64,000 nt of DNA from Salvator merianae (taxonomy: Eukaryota > Chordata > Lepidosauria > Squamata > Teiidae). The stretch spans positions 16,847,444-16,911,443 of the forward strand of contig QVOM02000034.1 of NCBI GenBank assembly GCA_003586115.2, written 5' to 3'. The translations under genes were made by a program, and so were the position numbers. The notes under the pieces are model-generated. The model worked only from the letters and a program-made list of their open reading frames with translations. It was not told where the DNA came from and ran no database searches. This document shows, one piece after another, positions 36,106 to 47,689 of this stretch (positions are counted from its first letter, which is position 1; every line of letters starts with the position of its first letter).

Positions 36106-37744
36106 TACGTTGCTGAAGAGGCCACCCTGACAGAAGGCCAGCTTTTTAACAAAGACCCCCAACAGTAGAACATCTAGAAGCAGCCAAACACACTCTTATT
36201 TCTGTAGGCTTTGGGCAATTAAGCACATAACTGCAAGAGAGGCGTGTTGCTCTTCTGTTTTTGGTTTGCCCTCTTATTCTACCATATCTAAGTGTGAGTT
36301 TTTTTATAATAGTGCTATCATATTTTATTATTTTAAGTCTATAGCACTTAATATTTCAAGCCAACATGTGTCCCATATTTGGTGGAATGGTAGGGTGTAA
36401 GCGTGAAAAGCAATATGGAATGTCTACGTTATTGCTCTGCTATATCCAACCTAGACTGTACAGATATGCAGGGGTATGTAGGCAGGGCAAAATCCATTAG
36501 CTAATCTTTGGTCAGTGCTTTTGGAAAGGAAAAAAAAAAACCCTGCTGAGTATTCTTATCAATAATATATTATTATTTCCTTGTTTGAGTTCTTTTCGTT
36601 ATTTCACAGGAAAGGCCCTCTTGAGATGTACACCTCATTTTCATGTGCACCCTGGGGGACAGAAGCTCTATTACTCTGAAGTTACCTTTATATTGGCAGG
36701 CAGAGGCGACAACTGGTCTAAAGGCACCAGGGAGCTCTAGAATTTAAACTTGTTAGGTGTTTTGCTTAATACAGCTGAGCTGGAATTTATGCTGGTATTG
36801 AAGTTTTCAGAGCTAGGCTATGCTCTCTGGAATGAAATTTCACACTAATGAGCCTTGAAAAAAAAAAAAGAAAAGAAAAAGAAGTAGTAGTAATGTCTGC
36901 TAGCAAATTTCAAAGAACATTCAATTGTATCGTTTGCTCCATACAAACAGGAGAAGTGGCATATGCAACCAGACAGCACCCTCTACTGGACAAGAAGGCA
37001 TACTCGAAATGCATCCCTGAAATTTCAAAACACTGCTTTGTGTACTATAAAGAACATGAGTAGGTATCTTATGTGGCCAAGAAACAATCAGCATTGGAAG
37101 GCGCCTGGGGACAGGTACCTCTGTGGAAACGCCCTTCTCTGCCACGTTGCCAAGTACTTCCTGGTCTGCACATCCAGTGATATGGAACCTGGAGAAGTGG
37201 AGGCGACGTGGCTTTGGCAGATGTTGCATTCTCTAACAGGTGCCTCATGCCACAAAACTTGGAGATGCAACATATAGAACCCCCCTTCCTTCCAGCATCT
37301 GTGCAAATATGTGGAGACATGACCAATAACCCAAATAACCTATGACTGATGGAAAGGAATGGAGACCAAACAGTGCTATAAATGGTAAATTTTTCCCTTT
37401 CTAATTTATTCAATGCTGCTGAGCCAGTCTTACTTGCTGATTGGCTGTTATAGGAAGGTTTGACTGGCTGGTAGAAATGGTTGTCAAACCTGGCAGTCAG
37501 CACAGAGTTAAAAGTGTTGTGAAAGTTCTTTTCCCAAGTTTTTTTATTATTATTATTTAAAAAATCATTCCAATTATCCACTTTCTGCATGCTAAACCTC
37601 CCTGCAGGACTTTGATTTTCAGTGAGAAAAAAATGGGAATAACTTTGTAAGCAGCAGTGCCAAAAGAGCCACATCCAGTCTGGGACACAGTCTATTCCTC
37701 CTTTCAGTAGGATGCCTCTATGATTGATCATGGCAGGAGAAAGA
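36106..37744. other. No clear gene or repeat
   Basis: The minus-strand open frame at 37069-37731 (220 codons) is the longest in the window but matches nothing I know. It has low-complexity and arbitrary residues and no splice-consistent partner. Part of 36580-36860 could be conserved non-coding sequence. Not supported as a gene. Confidence 0.35.
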
Positions 37745-38294
37745 GGGCCTTTTCACAATTCAGTGGTGGAACGTTCTTGTCCGTTCGCTGGAACGGAGCT
37801 TTCACACTGCCGCGGGAGCGCACCGCACCCGATCCGAACCACATCGTACCCGATTCGTACCTGATCCTGGGTAAGGCTAGACAAGTAAAAGCTTGTCTTC
37901 ATTCCGACCTGCACGATGGAGCGAAGATCGGGGTAGGTGCTTTCACACTCCCGTCCGCGTTTGTAATGGCATGTGTGGTCTGAAGCTTCACACCCCGGTA
38001 CGAAGCTTCACACCCCGGTATGATGCTTCATGCCCAGGATAGCCCTTTGGGCATGGCAGCCTAGCTGCCATTACGAAGCCGGCTCCGTAAGGAGCCCTCT
38101 GGTTACGAAGCGGAGCACAATGGTACAGAGTGCGGTATGGAACTAGCAGATGCCATCCGCACTGTTCCCTCTGCTGGTCGGCTTCGGATCCGTTCCTCTG
38201 GCCGGGAGTGCGAAGGGCAGCCAGCGTTCTCCAACCTCTCCGGTCCGAAGCCAACCACTGGGAACGGACTACGGAGCTCAGTGCGAAAAGGCCC
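37745..38294 (+). mobile_element. CpG-rich 550-bp MITE
   Basis: The left end GGGCCTTTTCACA and right end GTGCGAAAAGGCCC are inverted repeats, and sub-terminal GTCCGTTC/GAACGGAC also pair. CpG dinucleotides are abundant (CCGCGGGAGCGCACCGC and others), unlike neighbouring repeats, which suggests a younger insertion. It contains a 20-bp tandem repeat of GAAGCTTCACACCCCGGTA at about 37982-38039. Confidence 0.7.
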
Positions 38295-40085
38295 ATTGTT
38301 GCCCACTGCTTGGATTGCTTGGGGACACTAAATCTAGCCCCTGTGTGCATCTCACATTTCATACATCTAAAGGTACTGCTTCAAATTCTCCAAGGTATGA
38401 ATAAATTAATGCAGTTTGATTGCTCAAACCATTTTTGAGTGTAAATCATCACTATGAAAATACCCAGACCAAAAAACTATTGACAGAATTCGAACTTGTT
38501 TTTTCTGTTTATCCCTACCTGTGGCAGCCATTTTCTATACACAGTGCTGTCTCAGGCTGCAGTCTCATCCAGTATTTAAGACATCCAGTGTTTAAAACAG
38601 TCCTTGATTCCCAGGGATCAGACCACAAAAGCCCTTCCAATTTTTCTCTGAGCTATTCCCCCATAATCTGGTTTTCAGAATATCCCAGCATTTAGACCAT
38701 TCCTGTCCCTTCATCAGGTTGTATTTTCAGGCGTGATCATGCAAGAGGGCTACTGGGGGCAGTACCTGTACTCTTCTGGGTGGGTAGAGGGAGGGTTTCC
38801 CTTTCTGTTTCCAACCAGTGCCTGACCTTGTGGCATTCTAGAGAGACAGTGGCATTGTCCTCTGTGTCCTCCATGCTCCATGTCACCTCCTGCCCCTTCC
38901 TCCACTTGTTTTTTCTTACAGCTGAGTTGTTCACTAATCACACTCCTACAGGTCATTAGGCTAGAGCGGGGGACATGCTGGCATGAATGCTGTGGACAAT
39001 ATTAAAGCTCATTTTATTTCTCTATGTATATATGGCACACAGTTCAAAATGCAGTGCACGATCCTCTTGGTGCCACTTCCCCTGTAAATGGAAACCTGCA
39101 CAGGAGATGGTCCTTCCTTAGGCAACCTGCTTTTGCTTCCAGATCACTGCGCATGGAATGGATGTGAGGCATTAAACTAAATGGGGGAATGTTTTCTCAC
39201 TACCTCTGTGAAGCCAGATGCACTGGAGCTGTCCTGTTCAAGGCAAGATCAGCCAAGATCAGCTGGAGGTGGCCAAATAGACCAACAATGGGAGGATGGA
39301 AGCCCTGAACAAGGGAAGGGCAGCTGAGGTGGACTCAGGAGTACTACTGGATTGATACAGGCATGCATCTGACATGAGCACCTGCATGCCCTGTTCCAGG
39401 ATCACCTTTGGCAGCCAACCCAGGGAGGTGGTGGCTGGTGTGGCCTCCTGAGCACCTTGGACTGGAGGGAACTGCTGCACATGGAGAGAAGGTTGGCTTC
39501 CAGGCCCAGGCTGTCTGGCTCCCCTTTGGTCAATTCCAGAAGCCTCATAGCAAGGTTCAGCCCCTTTGCCCCTTTGGCCCAGTCTGGTCCTAGAGCACGG
39601 AGGTCATCCATGCACTGCCCTGGTCTTGGATCACATAGCTGCAGCGTTCTTGCCCCAGGACCCATGGCATCACCCCCTGCCTGTTTTCCTCTTCTTTATT
39701 TTGTTATAACCAAGATTTCCACAAGTGCACAATTATGCACATTCTTAGGCTGGGTGGATGAGCTTCTGGGAGCTCAGTGACAGTGTCACCTCCATCTTTC
39801 ATTTTTCTTTTAAAAAATATAGGAAGAGGCGGAGACTGTTGTCTGCCTACAGTAAGCTCCTCAAACACCTACTTGTTTTGTGGGATGAGAATTCTAGTCG
39901 TAAAGGTACTTTGTTTCGGCTGAATTACATTGATAGTTATGAAGGAGAAATCCAAGAGTGGCGGATTTTGTTGTCACTGGGATGGAAATACCAAACAACT
40001 TGCATTGGCTCTGCTTTGAGTTTCACAATAAATGAATATTCTTGGCTGGAATTTCAGTGCTTCGAATGTACTATCTAATCATTCA
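38295..40085. other. No recognisable gene or repeat
   Basis: The plus-strand open frame near 39758-40078 lacks recognisable domains and splice partners. Nothing else stands out. Confidence 0.35.
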
Positions 40086-41219
40086 AGACTTTGTGCACGG
40101 TCACATGTACATGCACATGTGCAGTGAGAAGCATGCACATGTGGCCTACCAATTGCCCAGGTGGGCATCTTTTTTGAATTCCAGATTTGCACAATTGCAG
40201 GGGTTTGAGGGTAAACTCAAAAAGGATGCTGATCTCATCCATCGTCTCATCCATGTGGTATCATCACGTGCACCTCTTGTTGCTGCTCCTGCTGCTTTGC
40301 CCAGTGGCCACGAAACCAGGGAGCTGGGGGGGATGGTGGCCCCCCAACCTGCATTGGTACACAGCAATAAGCTGGCGCACTCAGCAGGAAGATTCCTTGC
40401 ACACTCACTCACACATGCACGCATGCACAGAGAGGCGCTATGCCAAACCATTTCATTAGAGGGTAAGTTGAATATATGACGCAAGCAGGTAATTGACTGC
40501 AACAGTCACAGTGTAGCACAGGCGCTTTCTGGAAGCACAGCTGCAATGCCAACAACATGCCAGCATTTTTGCAGTGACTGCAAGGACCCTTGGTCTACAG
40601 CTAATAAGTGATCTGAGCATTTTTTTCACTGGAAATGCAGTGTGCTGCTGTAATCCTAAAAAGTAGCTGTGTACTGTCTTTGCTTTCTTCTTCCATCCTG
40701 GTGCAGGTGAGTCTTGACTACTCCCTGGCAAAACGAGTAAGAGGAAATTTTGGCTAAAGGCCAGGGGTGAAGAACTTCCAAATGGAAGAAGACAGCCTTC
40801 CAGCTGCAGCAAAGAAAAGGAACTTAATTAAGACTAGCTAATTTATATTTAAAAAGAACTCTGTTCATCTTGAGTTCATCAAATAAGGAACTCATTCACT
40901 GGAAGAATTCATCTGAAACCTGCTCCTTCCCAACGTTGGAAACAAGTTATTGAATTAGTTTTCTGCTTCCCATTGTGCCACCTGGTTGCCTATTTTGAGC
41001 ACAGAAGATGAATTTAATAGGCCATCGGTTCGATACTACAGGACTTCCCTCTCTCTTTCCCTTCCTTCCTTGTCAGGGGGAAAAGGAGCAAAACAGAGAT
41101 AATCTTTCCATAGAGTGGGCCTTCTGTTTCATTTCTCCCTGTACTGCATCCTGATGGAATGATAGCTACCACATAGCTGTTGTGCTTCAATGGTATGGGA
41201 TTTTGATTTGCAGTGATTA
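40086..41219. other. Unclassified stretch
   Basis: 40086-40480 has GCACATG-rich sequence vaguely like the interiors of the 11119 family. The rest shows nothing. Confidence 0.3.
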
Positions 41220-41560
41220 ATTCCTGATGCCTAATTCACACACATCATTCCGTGTTGCACCAGCATTAACTCCAAGTCTTAACAAGCCAGAAACGTATGC
41301 ACATGAGTGGCATAGCAAGTCCCTCCCCCCACCCCCACCCCGTTTTCTCCCACAGATTTCTTCAAATTTTGTTTCAGAGGGGTAGCATACAAAATTTGTT
41401 TCTCGGAAACTTAAATCACGACATCTTGCCAAAACCAGAATGATATAGCCTACCTACGTCCTGGGATTTTATGAAAAATGGTAAGATTTGTGAAGGAAAA
41501 CGTTCACAGAACATTATTCTTGGTGAGCTTTGGCGTGTACGAGTTAATAAATTCTCCTTG
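41220..41560. promoter_or_regulatory. Candidate conserved non-coding element
   Basis: A repeat-free segment with a C-rich tract (41322-41341) and no coding potential. The call is based only on texture. Confidence 0.2.
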
Positions 41561-41860
41561 CCTTGGCCCTTAGGAATTCAGTTCTGTCTAAAATTTCAGT
41601 TTTGTTTTCCACATTCTTTCCCTGGTGAAGCTTGAACTTGAAAATAGCATCACTCAGTGGCTCGTTAGTTTGATAAACTGGTATAAGTGACTCAAGCTAG
41701 AATGGGTACCTCTAGCACAGAAGCATTTATAGGTCTCTAGGGAAGCCTGCAAAACACTAGACAGCCCTTGGGTACTGAATCACAGCAAAGTACTCTGAAA
41801 TCTTTAATGTTTACATGTATATAAATGTGTGTGTGCATTTGTCTGTCTATCTGTCTGCAT

Positions 41861-41897
41861 GTACACACACACACACACACACACACACGTGTGTGTC
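41861..41897. repeat. (CA)n / (GT)n microsatellite
   Basis: About 14 AC units followed by a short GT run, able to fold back. Confidence 0.95.
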
Positions 41898-42551
41898 TAC
41901 CAGCATTAAAGAATCAGATAGTTTGGCTGTGATTCAGTACCCAAAGATTTCCTGGTATTTTGCAGAATTCCCTTGCTTTTTGTCCTTATGTATATATATT
42001 TGCTGTGAAAATGTCATCACTAAAATATGGAATAGGTTTCTCCCACTTGGTTTCTATTACTAGTAAAGCATTCAAAAGCTTCTGGAATAGAATTACCCAT
42101 CGAATGCAAAACTCCACTGGGCATTCAAAGAGTCCCTCTGCTGGTGTTGCTTTCCATTTTCAATCCAGCATTACAATAAAAATGAGTAAATATTAATCCG
42201 GAGCTGTCCAATTTTTTGAGGCTACCATACATTTGCTGGTTATCTTCGTGTTCTCAGCAGCATTTCACCTTGAAGCTTTTATTTATATAAACATGTGTTG
42301 GTATAAATTTTGGAAGATAACTAGTTTGGTGTGGGTTTTTTCCCCCTACTTTCTCTACGTGACATACTTATTATTGAAATTCCTCCTTATTGCAATAGCT
42401 GGAATAAATTGTCTGTTTCAAAGACTGGGCAAGTTAGAAAGCTGTAAAGTAGCTCCTGAGTGCAGACACAAGATGGGGTGGAGGCAGTCCAAAAAACTAG
42501 AAAGAGAAAATAGACAAACCACCACCATCACCCCCAAATAACCAATTATGG

Positions 42552-42732
42552 GTTGCAACCAGCGGCGGCCCATCACTTTAAGGGCAGATGTTCGGAACCC
42601 GCAGGAAGGGGGCAATCGCTGGTTGCGGGGCCTCCAGGCCACCCTACTGTTGCAGCTGTGAACAGTGATCGGCCCCTTCCCACAGATTCCGAATACCCGC
42701 CCTTAAAGCAACAGGCCATCACTGGTTGCAAG
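42552..42732. mobile_element. Palindromic MITE
   Basis: GGTTGCAACCAGCGG at the left and CATCACTGGTTGCAAG at the right are inverted. CTTTAAGGGC pairs with GCCCTTAAAG just inside, and GTTCGGAA pairs with TTCCGAA. The centre has GGCCTCCAGGCC, also present in the 34405 copy. Confidence 0.7.
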
Positions 42733-43254
42733 AAATAAAAGCCCAGGCAATGGAAAAAAAACACTTCAGTGCAAGTGTGGACAAACTTCAGGCTTGCAAA
42801 TTTTATTTTACAAAAAGGATAAATATTAAAAGACTTCAATGGTTAATTGAGCTCTGCTTTGTCTTTAGTTTTGCATTTTCAAAGATTTTATGTTACATGT
42901 GTGTTCTGTTCATATTGTGTTTTCTAACTTCGTTCTCTACAGTTCCTGCACAAAATGCTGTGACCTCATCTTGGCTCCAGAGAAATAACTGACCAGACAT
43001 TCTGGGTTCCTCCACTTTAGATTCATAGTGCAGAGTGCCCCCTGTCGCTGAGCTGAGGTAGAGCAGTGGCCATACATAAGCATGAAAATAAGCTGGATCT
43101 CAAACACCTGGTAGCTCAGAGCTTGAGTCTACTTTCTTTTTCTTCTCCACACATTTCAGTTCAAATTTGGTTATGATATTTCAGTGGGTGGGGGGGGGGA
43201 GCAGTTTGCATGTGGCTTCTTTGAACTAAAAGCAATTGAACCCAGAATTTGAGA

Positions 43255-43345
43255 CCCAGAAGCAATTGGTGAGCCATTGTATGAAATAGAATTCTGGGCT
43301 GGTTGGGATGTGATCTCATCCAGCAGGGCTCTTCTTATGCTCTTA
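43255..43345 (+). mobile_element. CR1 LINE 3' end
   Basis: GAAGCAATTGGTGAGCC and ATCCAGCAGGGCTCTTCTTA are diagnostic of the CR1 tail. Confidence 0.7.
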
Positions 43346-43776
43346 ACAAAATTGCATTGACAGTGTCTCATCAGGAGCTCTGTCTATTCTGACCCCTCGT
43401 AGTTAACTATAGTTCTCTTGCCTTTCCATCCCTCCAGTCTCAATAGACACCAACTATTGTTCACTTTCATGAATTGTTTCCATTTCAGCACTATAATTTC
43501 AGCTTTGTTAATTGGTGAAACAATTAGGATCCTTGATCTCCTTCACAATTATTCAGATCATGTCTACATCTTATTGTACTCAGTATTTACCTATTTAATG
43601 AAGCTAAATAATAATAGGAAAAGAAGGAGAAGTGTAGTCCAAGAGCAGGCTCAGCAAATGAACACCAGGAAAACAAAAACTGAAAAGTCCACAAATTACA
43701 TCAAGTGCAGATTATGTAGAGAAAAAATGAAATCATGGACTATTTCATTAATTACCTTCTGCAGCAAGATTGCACA

Positions 43777-43904
43777 GGCTTTCTGCATTGGGCCTTATTC
43801 TGGATTATATCCTGGAATAGGGGCCTGCTGTCCACATGCTAGTGCAGACTATAGCAGGTTCATATTCCAGGATATACAGAATAAGGCCCAATGCAGAAAA
43901 GGCC
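43777..43904. mobile_element. 128-bp palindromic MITE inside the R4 LINE
   Basis: GGCTTTCTGCATTGGGCC pairs with GGCCCAATGCAGAAAAGGCC, with GGATTATATCC arms inside. ACA flanks both sides (43774-43776 and 43905-43907). It belongs to the 29090 family and sits in the LINE zinc-knuckle region. Confidence 0.8.
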
Positions 43905-44337
43905 ACAGACTGAGCTCAAGGAACACCGTGATCAAGTCTTAGCAATGTTAACACTGGAATGTACGTAAAGCTTACATACCAGATGGTAGGAACACAAACA
44001 GGAAAGAGTTGTCAAAAAGAGTGAGGCTAAGATATTATGGGACTTTAAAATTCAAGCAGATGAATGGATGGATCATAGTATGCACGACTTTCCTGCGGTT
44101 TAGAAAAAGAAAGTCACAATAATAGTTGTGGTTTTTCTGGGCTCAACAGAATTTAGAAGAAAGAATAGGAGAAAATCACAAAATACTGAGATCTACAAAC
44201 TGAAATCCAAAGCCTTGGAGGAAACAAGACAGAATACTTCTAGTAGTTATTGATGCATCAGGTGCTGTGTGAAAGACACTTGAGAAATATTAGAAAGATT
44301 GCTGGCTGCTGTATGATCCAGTAAAATCAGTAGCTTC

Positions 44338-45065
44338 TAGGGGTGTGCACGAAGGCACTTTTCCCCTTTCGCTTCGCATTCCTGCGAAGCTACGGGGCTT
44401 CGTTTTCGCACGAAAAAAATATGTGCGAAAATGAAGCCCTTCGTGTTCGCGGCGAAGATTTTCGCCCCGACCTGAAGCAGAGGAATCAAGGCGAAGAAAA
44501 GATCCTTCGCCTTGATTTCTCTGTTTCCGACGGCGCTCGCCTCTCTCTCATTCCCCCCCCCCCAGTCTGTCAGTGTGCGCGTGGGACTGACAGACTAGGG
44601 GGAATGAGAGACAGCGAGCGGGAGAGGAGGGAAAACCCTTCCTTTCGCTGATCGCCCTCCTCTCCCGCCGGCTGAGTCAGGCGGCGACGGCAGAGGACGG
44701 TGAATAAGGGAAAGGAAGGGAAACCCCTCCTTTCACTGATCGCCCTCCTCTCCCGCCGGCTGAGTCAGGCGGCGACGGCAGAGGACGGTGAATAAGGGAA
44801 AGGAAGGGAAACCCCTCCTTTCACTGATCGCCCTCCTCTCCCGCTCGCTGTCTCTCATTTCCCCTAGACTGTCAGCACGCGCGCTGACAGCCTAGGGGGA
44901 TGAGACAGAGGCAAATTGCGAAGGTCCCGAAATGCATCGAAAGTTGAGGGACCTTCGCAATTCGCATTTCGTGATCTTTGTTTCCCTTCGCATTCGATGC
45001 GAAGGGAACCAAATCACGACATTCGTCGAAAATCCGAGTGGCACGAAACTTCGTGCACACCCCTA
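44338..45065. mobile_element. 728-bp hAT-type MITE with exact 8-bp duplication
   Basis: The terminal repeats are TAGGGGTGTGCACGAA and TTCGTGCACACCCCTA, perfect over 16 bases. The duplication GTAGCTTC lies at 44330-44337 and 45066-45073. The interior is CpG-rich and has long inverted segments (CGAAG words at both ends, and TGTCAG-GCGCG in the middle). It holds an 88-bp tandem repeat. No transposase. Confidence 0.9.
44653..44845. repeat. 88-bp tandem repeat inside the hAT MITE
   Basis: The unit beginning CGCCCTCCTCTCCCGCCGG starts at 44653 and 44741, with a partial third copy at 44829. The two full copies are nearly identical. Confidence 0.9.
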
Positions 45066-45300
45066 GTAGCTTCCCTTGAAGATGGTTTGGAAACTGGAAC
45101 TAGCTTCCTGAGACCTTTGGGTACCAGGTGAAATAAAAATGCAAGTTAATAAATAAATAAACAGTGCAAAATGCAGTAGCTAGAATGCTGGTGGGTGCTT
45201 CTGAGGGACACGCATCATGCCAATGCTTAGGTTTACACTGGCTTCATATATGCTACTGAGCCCAATGCAAGGTGTTAGTAGTGACTTTAAAAAGCCCTAA

Positions 45301-45721
45301 GTCCAGCTCAAGATGCCAGCCAAATATTGCAGAAGCAAGCAATATTCTGAGAAAAGCCCCTCCAGAATTATCACTTGCTGAGGGGCTCGCGCTGTCTGTG
45401 TGCTTTTTAGTGAATGGATATTCAGATATTTCACCAGCAAAAAATACCCAGATGTGTGTGTCGTTACCACGACACACGCACAGCCATCTTGCTTTGGTCC
45501 TGTACTTGTGCTGTGGCCAGAGCAACAAAGGTGGTTCTTGCTTGCAGGTAAGTAATAGCACTATTTCAGGAAAGCCTGCAATAGGTTGGAAATAGGTTGC
45601 AATAAGTTGTGTGCTTTGGGGGAGATATAGCAGAGCTATGGTGGGGTTGCCACAGATATGTTGGGCAATCCCGCCATACCGCAGCCATAACGCAGCTATA
45701 TTTCTCCATCTGGATGGGGCC
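45301..45721 (+). mobile_element. Harbinger-like MITE, copy D, inside L2
   Basis: It starts GTCCAGCTCAAGATGCC and ends CATCTGGATGGGGCC. The interior matches copies A-C. The L2 reading frame requires CTAAATGG at the insertion point. This shows a TAA duplication (left TAA at 45298-45300, right AAA after one change), the PIF/Harbinger target type. Confidence 0.75.
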
Positions 45722-45819
45722 AAAATGGCTTGGTCCCCAAGTTTCAGATGGAGCAACTTTTCTCAAATACTCGCCCAACGATTGAGATAACTAAGGAAAC
45801 CCTCTTGACAGTTCCATCC

Positions 45820-46161
45820 TAGGGATGTGCACAAATGAAATTCACATATTCATTTCACCAAAGTGAAAACCCACTTCATCATTGAACTATAATATTGAAA
45901 AACTGTTTTCTCACATTCGCTTTCAAGCTTTTCCCAAATACAAATACCACATCTTCCACTGAAAAAGCCTTTTTCATGGGCAAAACCAGCCAAAACGTAA
46001 ATGTTTGATAGAATTTTTTCATTTTCACAAGCAGAAGACTGGTTCACTTCGATCAAAGTTTTGAAATGTGAAAAACCACATTTTTGTTTTGTTGCAAATA
46101 TCTGCAAATCTGAAAGATTCTATTGGATTTGTGAATGCGAATGAAATTTTGCTCATCTCGA
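45820..46161. mobile_element. 342-bp hAT-type MITE inside L2
   Basis: The ends are TAGGGATGTGC and GCTCATCTCGA, imperfect inverted repeats. The exact 8-bp duplication TTCCATCC lies at 45812-45819 and 46162-46169. The AT-rich interior has TTCATTTCAC and GTGAATG words. It is related to 46595. Confidence 0.85.
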
Positions 46162-46594
46162 TTCCATCCCCATCAGTTGCTACTAGTGCAACAGTGTGCA
46201 ACAGGCTGCTCAGTGACTGCCCCCAGTCTGTGGAATGCCCTTCTTTCCAAAGCTCACCAGACACCTTCTCTGTTTGCTTTTGGACATCTTATTAAATTTT
46301 TTAAGTTTACAAGGCTTTTGGTTAGATTTTTTTTGTTGGACCATCTTTTAATGAATTATGACTTTTTATACTTGTTTTATTTTTATGTTTGTATTGCCTT
46401 TTTGTTGTATTAGTTGTCAACTGCCTTGGGACTTCTTAAGCATCAGGCAGTGTACAATTTTCAATAAAAAAGTAACTTCAATTGACATTCTCCTTGTAAA
46501 GCTGTAGAAAATATTCTAAGTATTACAGGATTCATCTAGGCTTTTATGACGTCATAATTAAGCACACTTTCTAACTTAAAAATCACTAACTGAA

Positions 46595-46938
46595 TAGAGA
46601 TGTGCAAATTTAATTTCATATTCAAACATTCAATCAGATACTTTGTATTCGTGGATATTCGAATCAAATCAAAAACGCACTTTTTCACATTTTCAACGTT
46701 TGATCAAAATGAACCAGCCTCTTTTTTCATGAAAGCAGAATATTCATTCAAAAATTGTATTTTTGCTGTGTTTTAACCTATGAAAAGAGGATTTGTCATG
46801 GGGAAAATACTGCAAAACCCAGGAAAACGAACACAAAAAACTCTTTTTTTGACCTTGTGATTCGATGATGAAATGAAAATACAGATTTTCACTTTGACAG
46901 CAAATCAAAAATGCAAATTTTGTTTGTGCATATCCCTA
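46595..46938. mobile_element. 344-bp hAT-type MITE
   Basis: The ends are TAGAGATGTGCAAAT and TTTGTGCATATCCCTA. The exact 8-bp duplication TAACTGAA lies at 46587-46594 and 46939-46946. The length and AT-rich interior match the 45820 copy. Its ends resemble those of the larger element at 44338. Confidence 0.85.
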
Positions 46939-47024
46939 TAACTGAAGATATTATTGTGGTAAAATGATCCTGGAAGAATGTGTTGGAAGAAAGATAGTCA
47001 TTGGCATTTACATTTTCTGCTTAG

Positions 47025-47365
47025 GGCTGCTTCCAGACCTGAGGAAAACTATGCATTCCATTCTCCCCAGCATTGCACTGGGATTGCCAGACTTTTCCGT
47101 GGCTTTCCCAAGGCAATGCCATTTGCAACCCAAAGAAATCATGGGAAATCCAGCAACAACAATGTGTTTCCTATGATGGCCCTACTTACCTTCACTTTTG
47201 GCACGGTAGACATGAAGTTGCCTTGCTGGGAATTTCCAGGAGCCAATAAATGCATGAAAACAACAAAACAAAAGGGGCGGCCAGTGAGAGAACTTTGCAT
47301 GGAGCCCACCAGACATGAAGGTAAGCATGCCAGGGTCTGCTGCTTGTGTCTGGTGTGCCACTGCT
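47025..47365 (+). mobile_element. Foldback MITE fragment
   Basis: The left end GGGCTGCTTCCAGACC matches (inverted) the right end of the 9350 element. The interior has CATGAAAACAACAAAACAAAAGG, like the palindrome loops at 25526. Confidence 0.5.
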
Positions 47366-47689
47366 AGAGACAATCACATGATCTTTTTTTATCTTGCTGA
47401 CCAGAGATGGCCTAAATCTGCAAAGAGAAATTAAAAATTTGACCTCTTGATTGACTGAAGTTTGCAGAAGAGAATCTTCCATATAGCTCTAAATATATAG
47501 TCAGATACCCTTACTACAGTTTGATCTGCTTTTCACCAAGGAAATCAGGGTGTTCCTTCCCACTTTGATTGTCACTAGAACTCTGGAAGATACATTCAGC
47601 AGAGAAACAGTGACAATTTAAGATTACCCAATGTGCTTTGTGGAGACAAACATCTCTCCTGTTCCACCCATAGGATCCTCATAAAGTGC

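Larger units (their letters stand above)
43650..45162 (+). pseudogene. R4/Dong-type LINE, 3' end, broken by two insertions
   Basis: Translation gives a CRLCREK...CSKIAQ zinc-knuckle-like block (about 43700-43775), as in the C-terminus of R4-type LINE polyproteins. After the MITE at 43777-43904 the frame resumes toward KILWDFKIQADEW (about 44030-44080), where the family has its restriction-like endonuclease. Stops and a lost catalytic region follow. After the hAT element at 44338-45065 the 3' tail ends in (AATA)n near 45150. Family assignment comes from recall of the motif order, not an alignment. Confidence 0.6.
45163..46480 (+). pseudogene. L2 LINE ORF2 C-terminus and 3' end, split by two transposons
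   Basis: The first part (45163-45300) translates to VQNAVARMLVGASEGH and a LHWL block, then KVLVVTLK, as in L2 ORF2. After the MITE at 45301-45721 the frame continues with NGLVPKFQ. After the hAT element at 45820-46161 it continues with the SVWNALLS region (near 46212) and the L2 3' UTR, ending in CAATAAAAAAG at about 46480. So one L2 copy was hit twice. Confidence 0.75.

Noticed and set aside
37069..37731. 220-codon minus-strand open frame, the longest in the window
   Set aside because: No domain, no splice-consistent neighbours and no compositional signal of coding. A chance frame is likely.
39758..40078. 106-codon open frame with a basic segment
   Set aside because: It has no ATG at its beginning and no recognisable family. 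The segment runs into repeat-like DNA.
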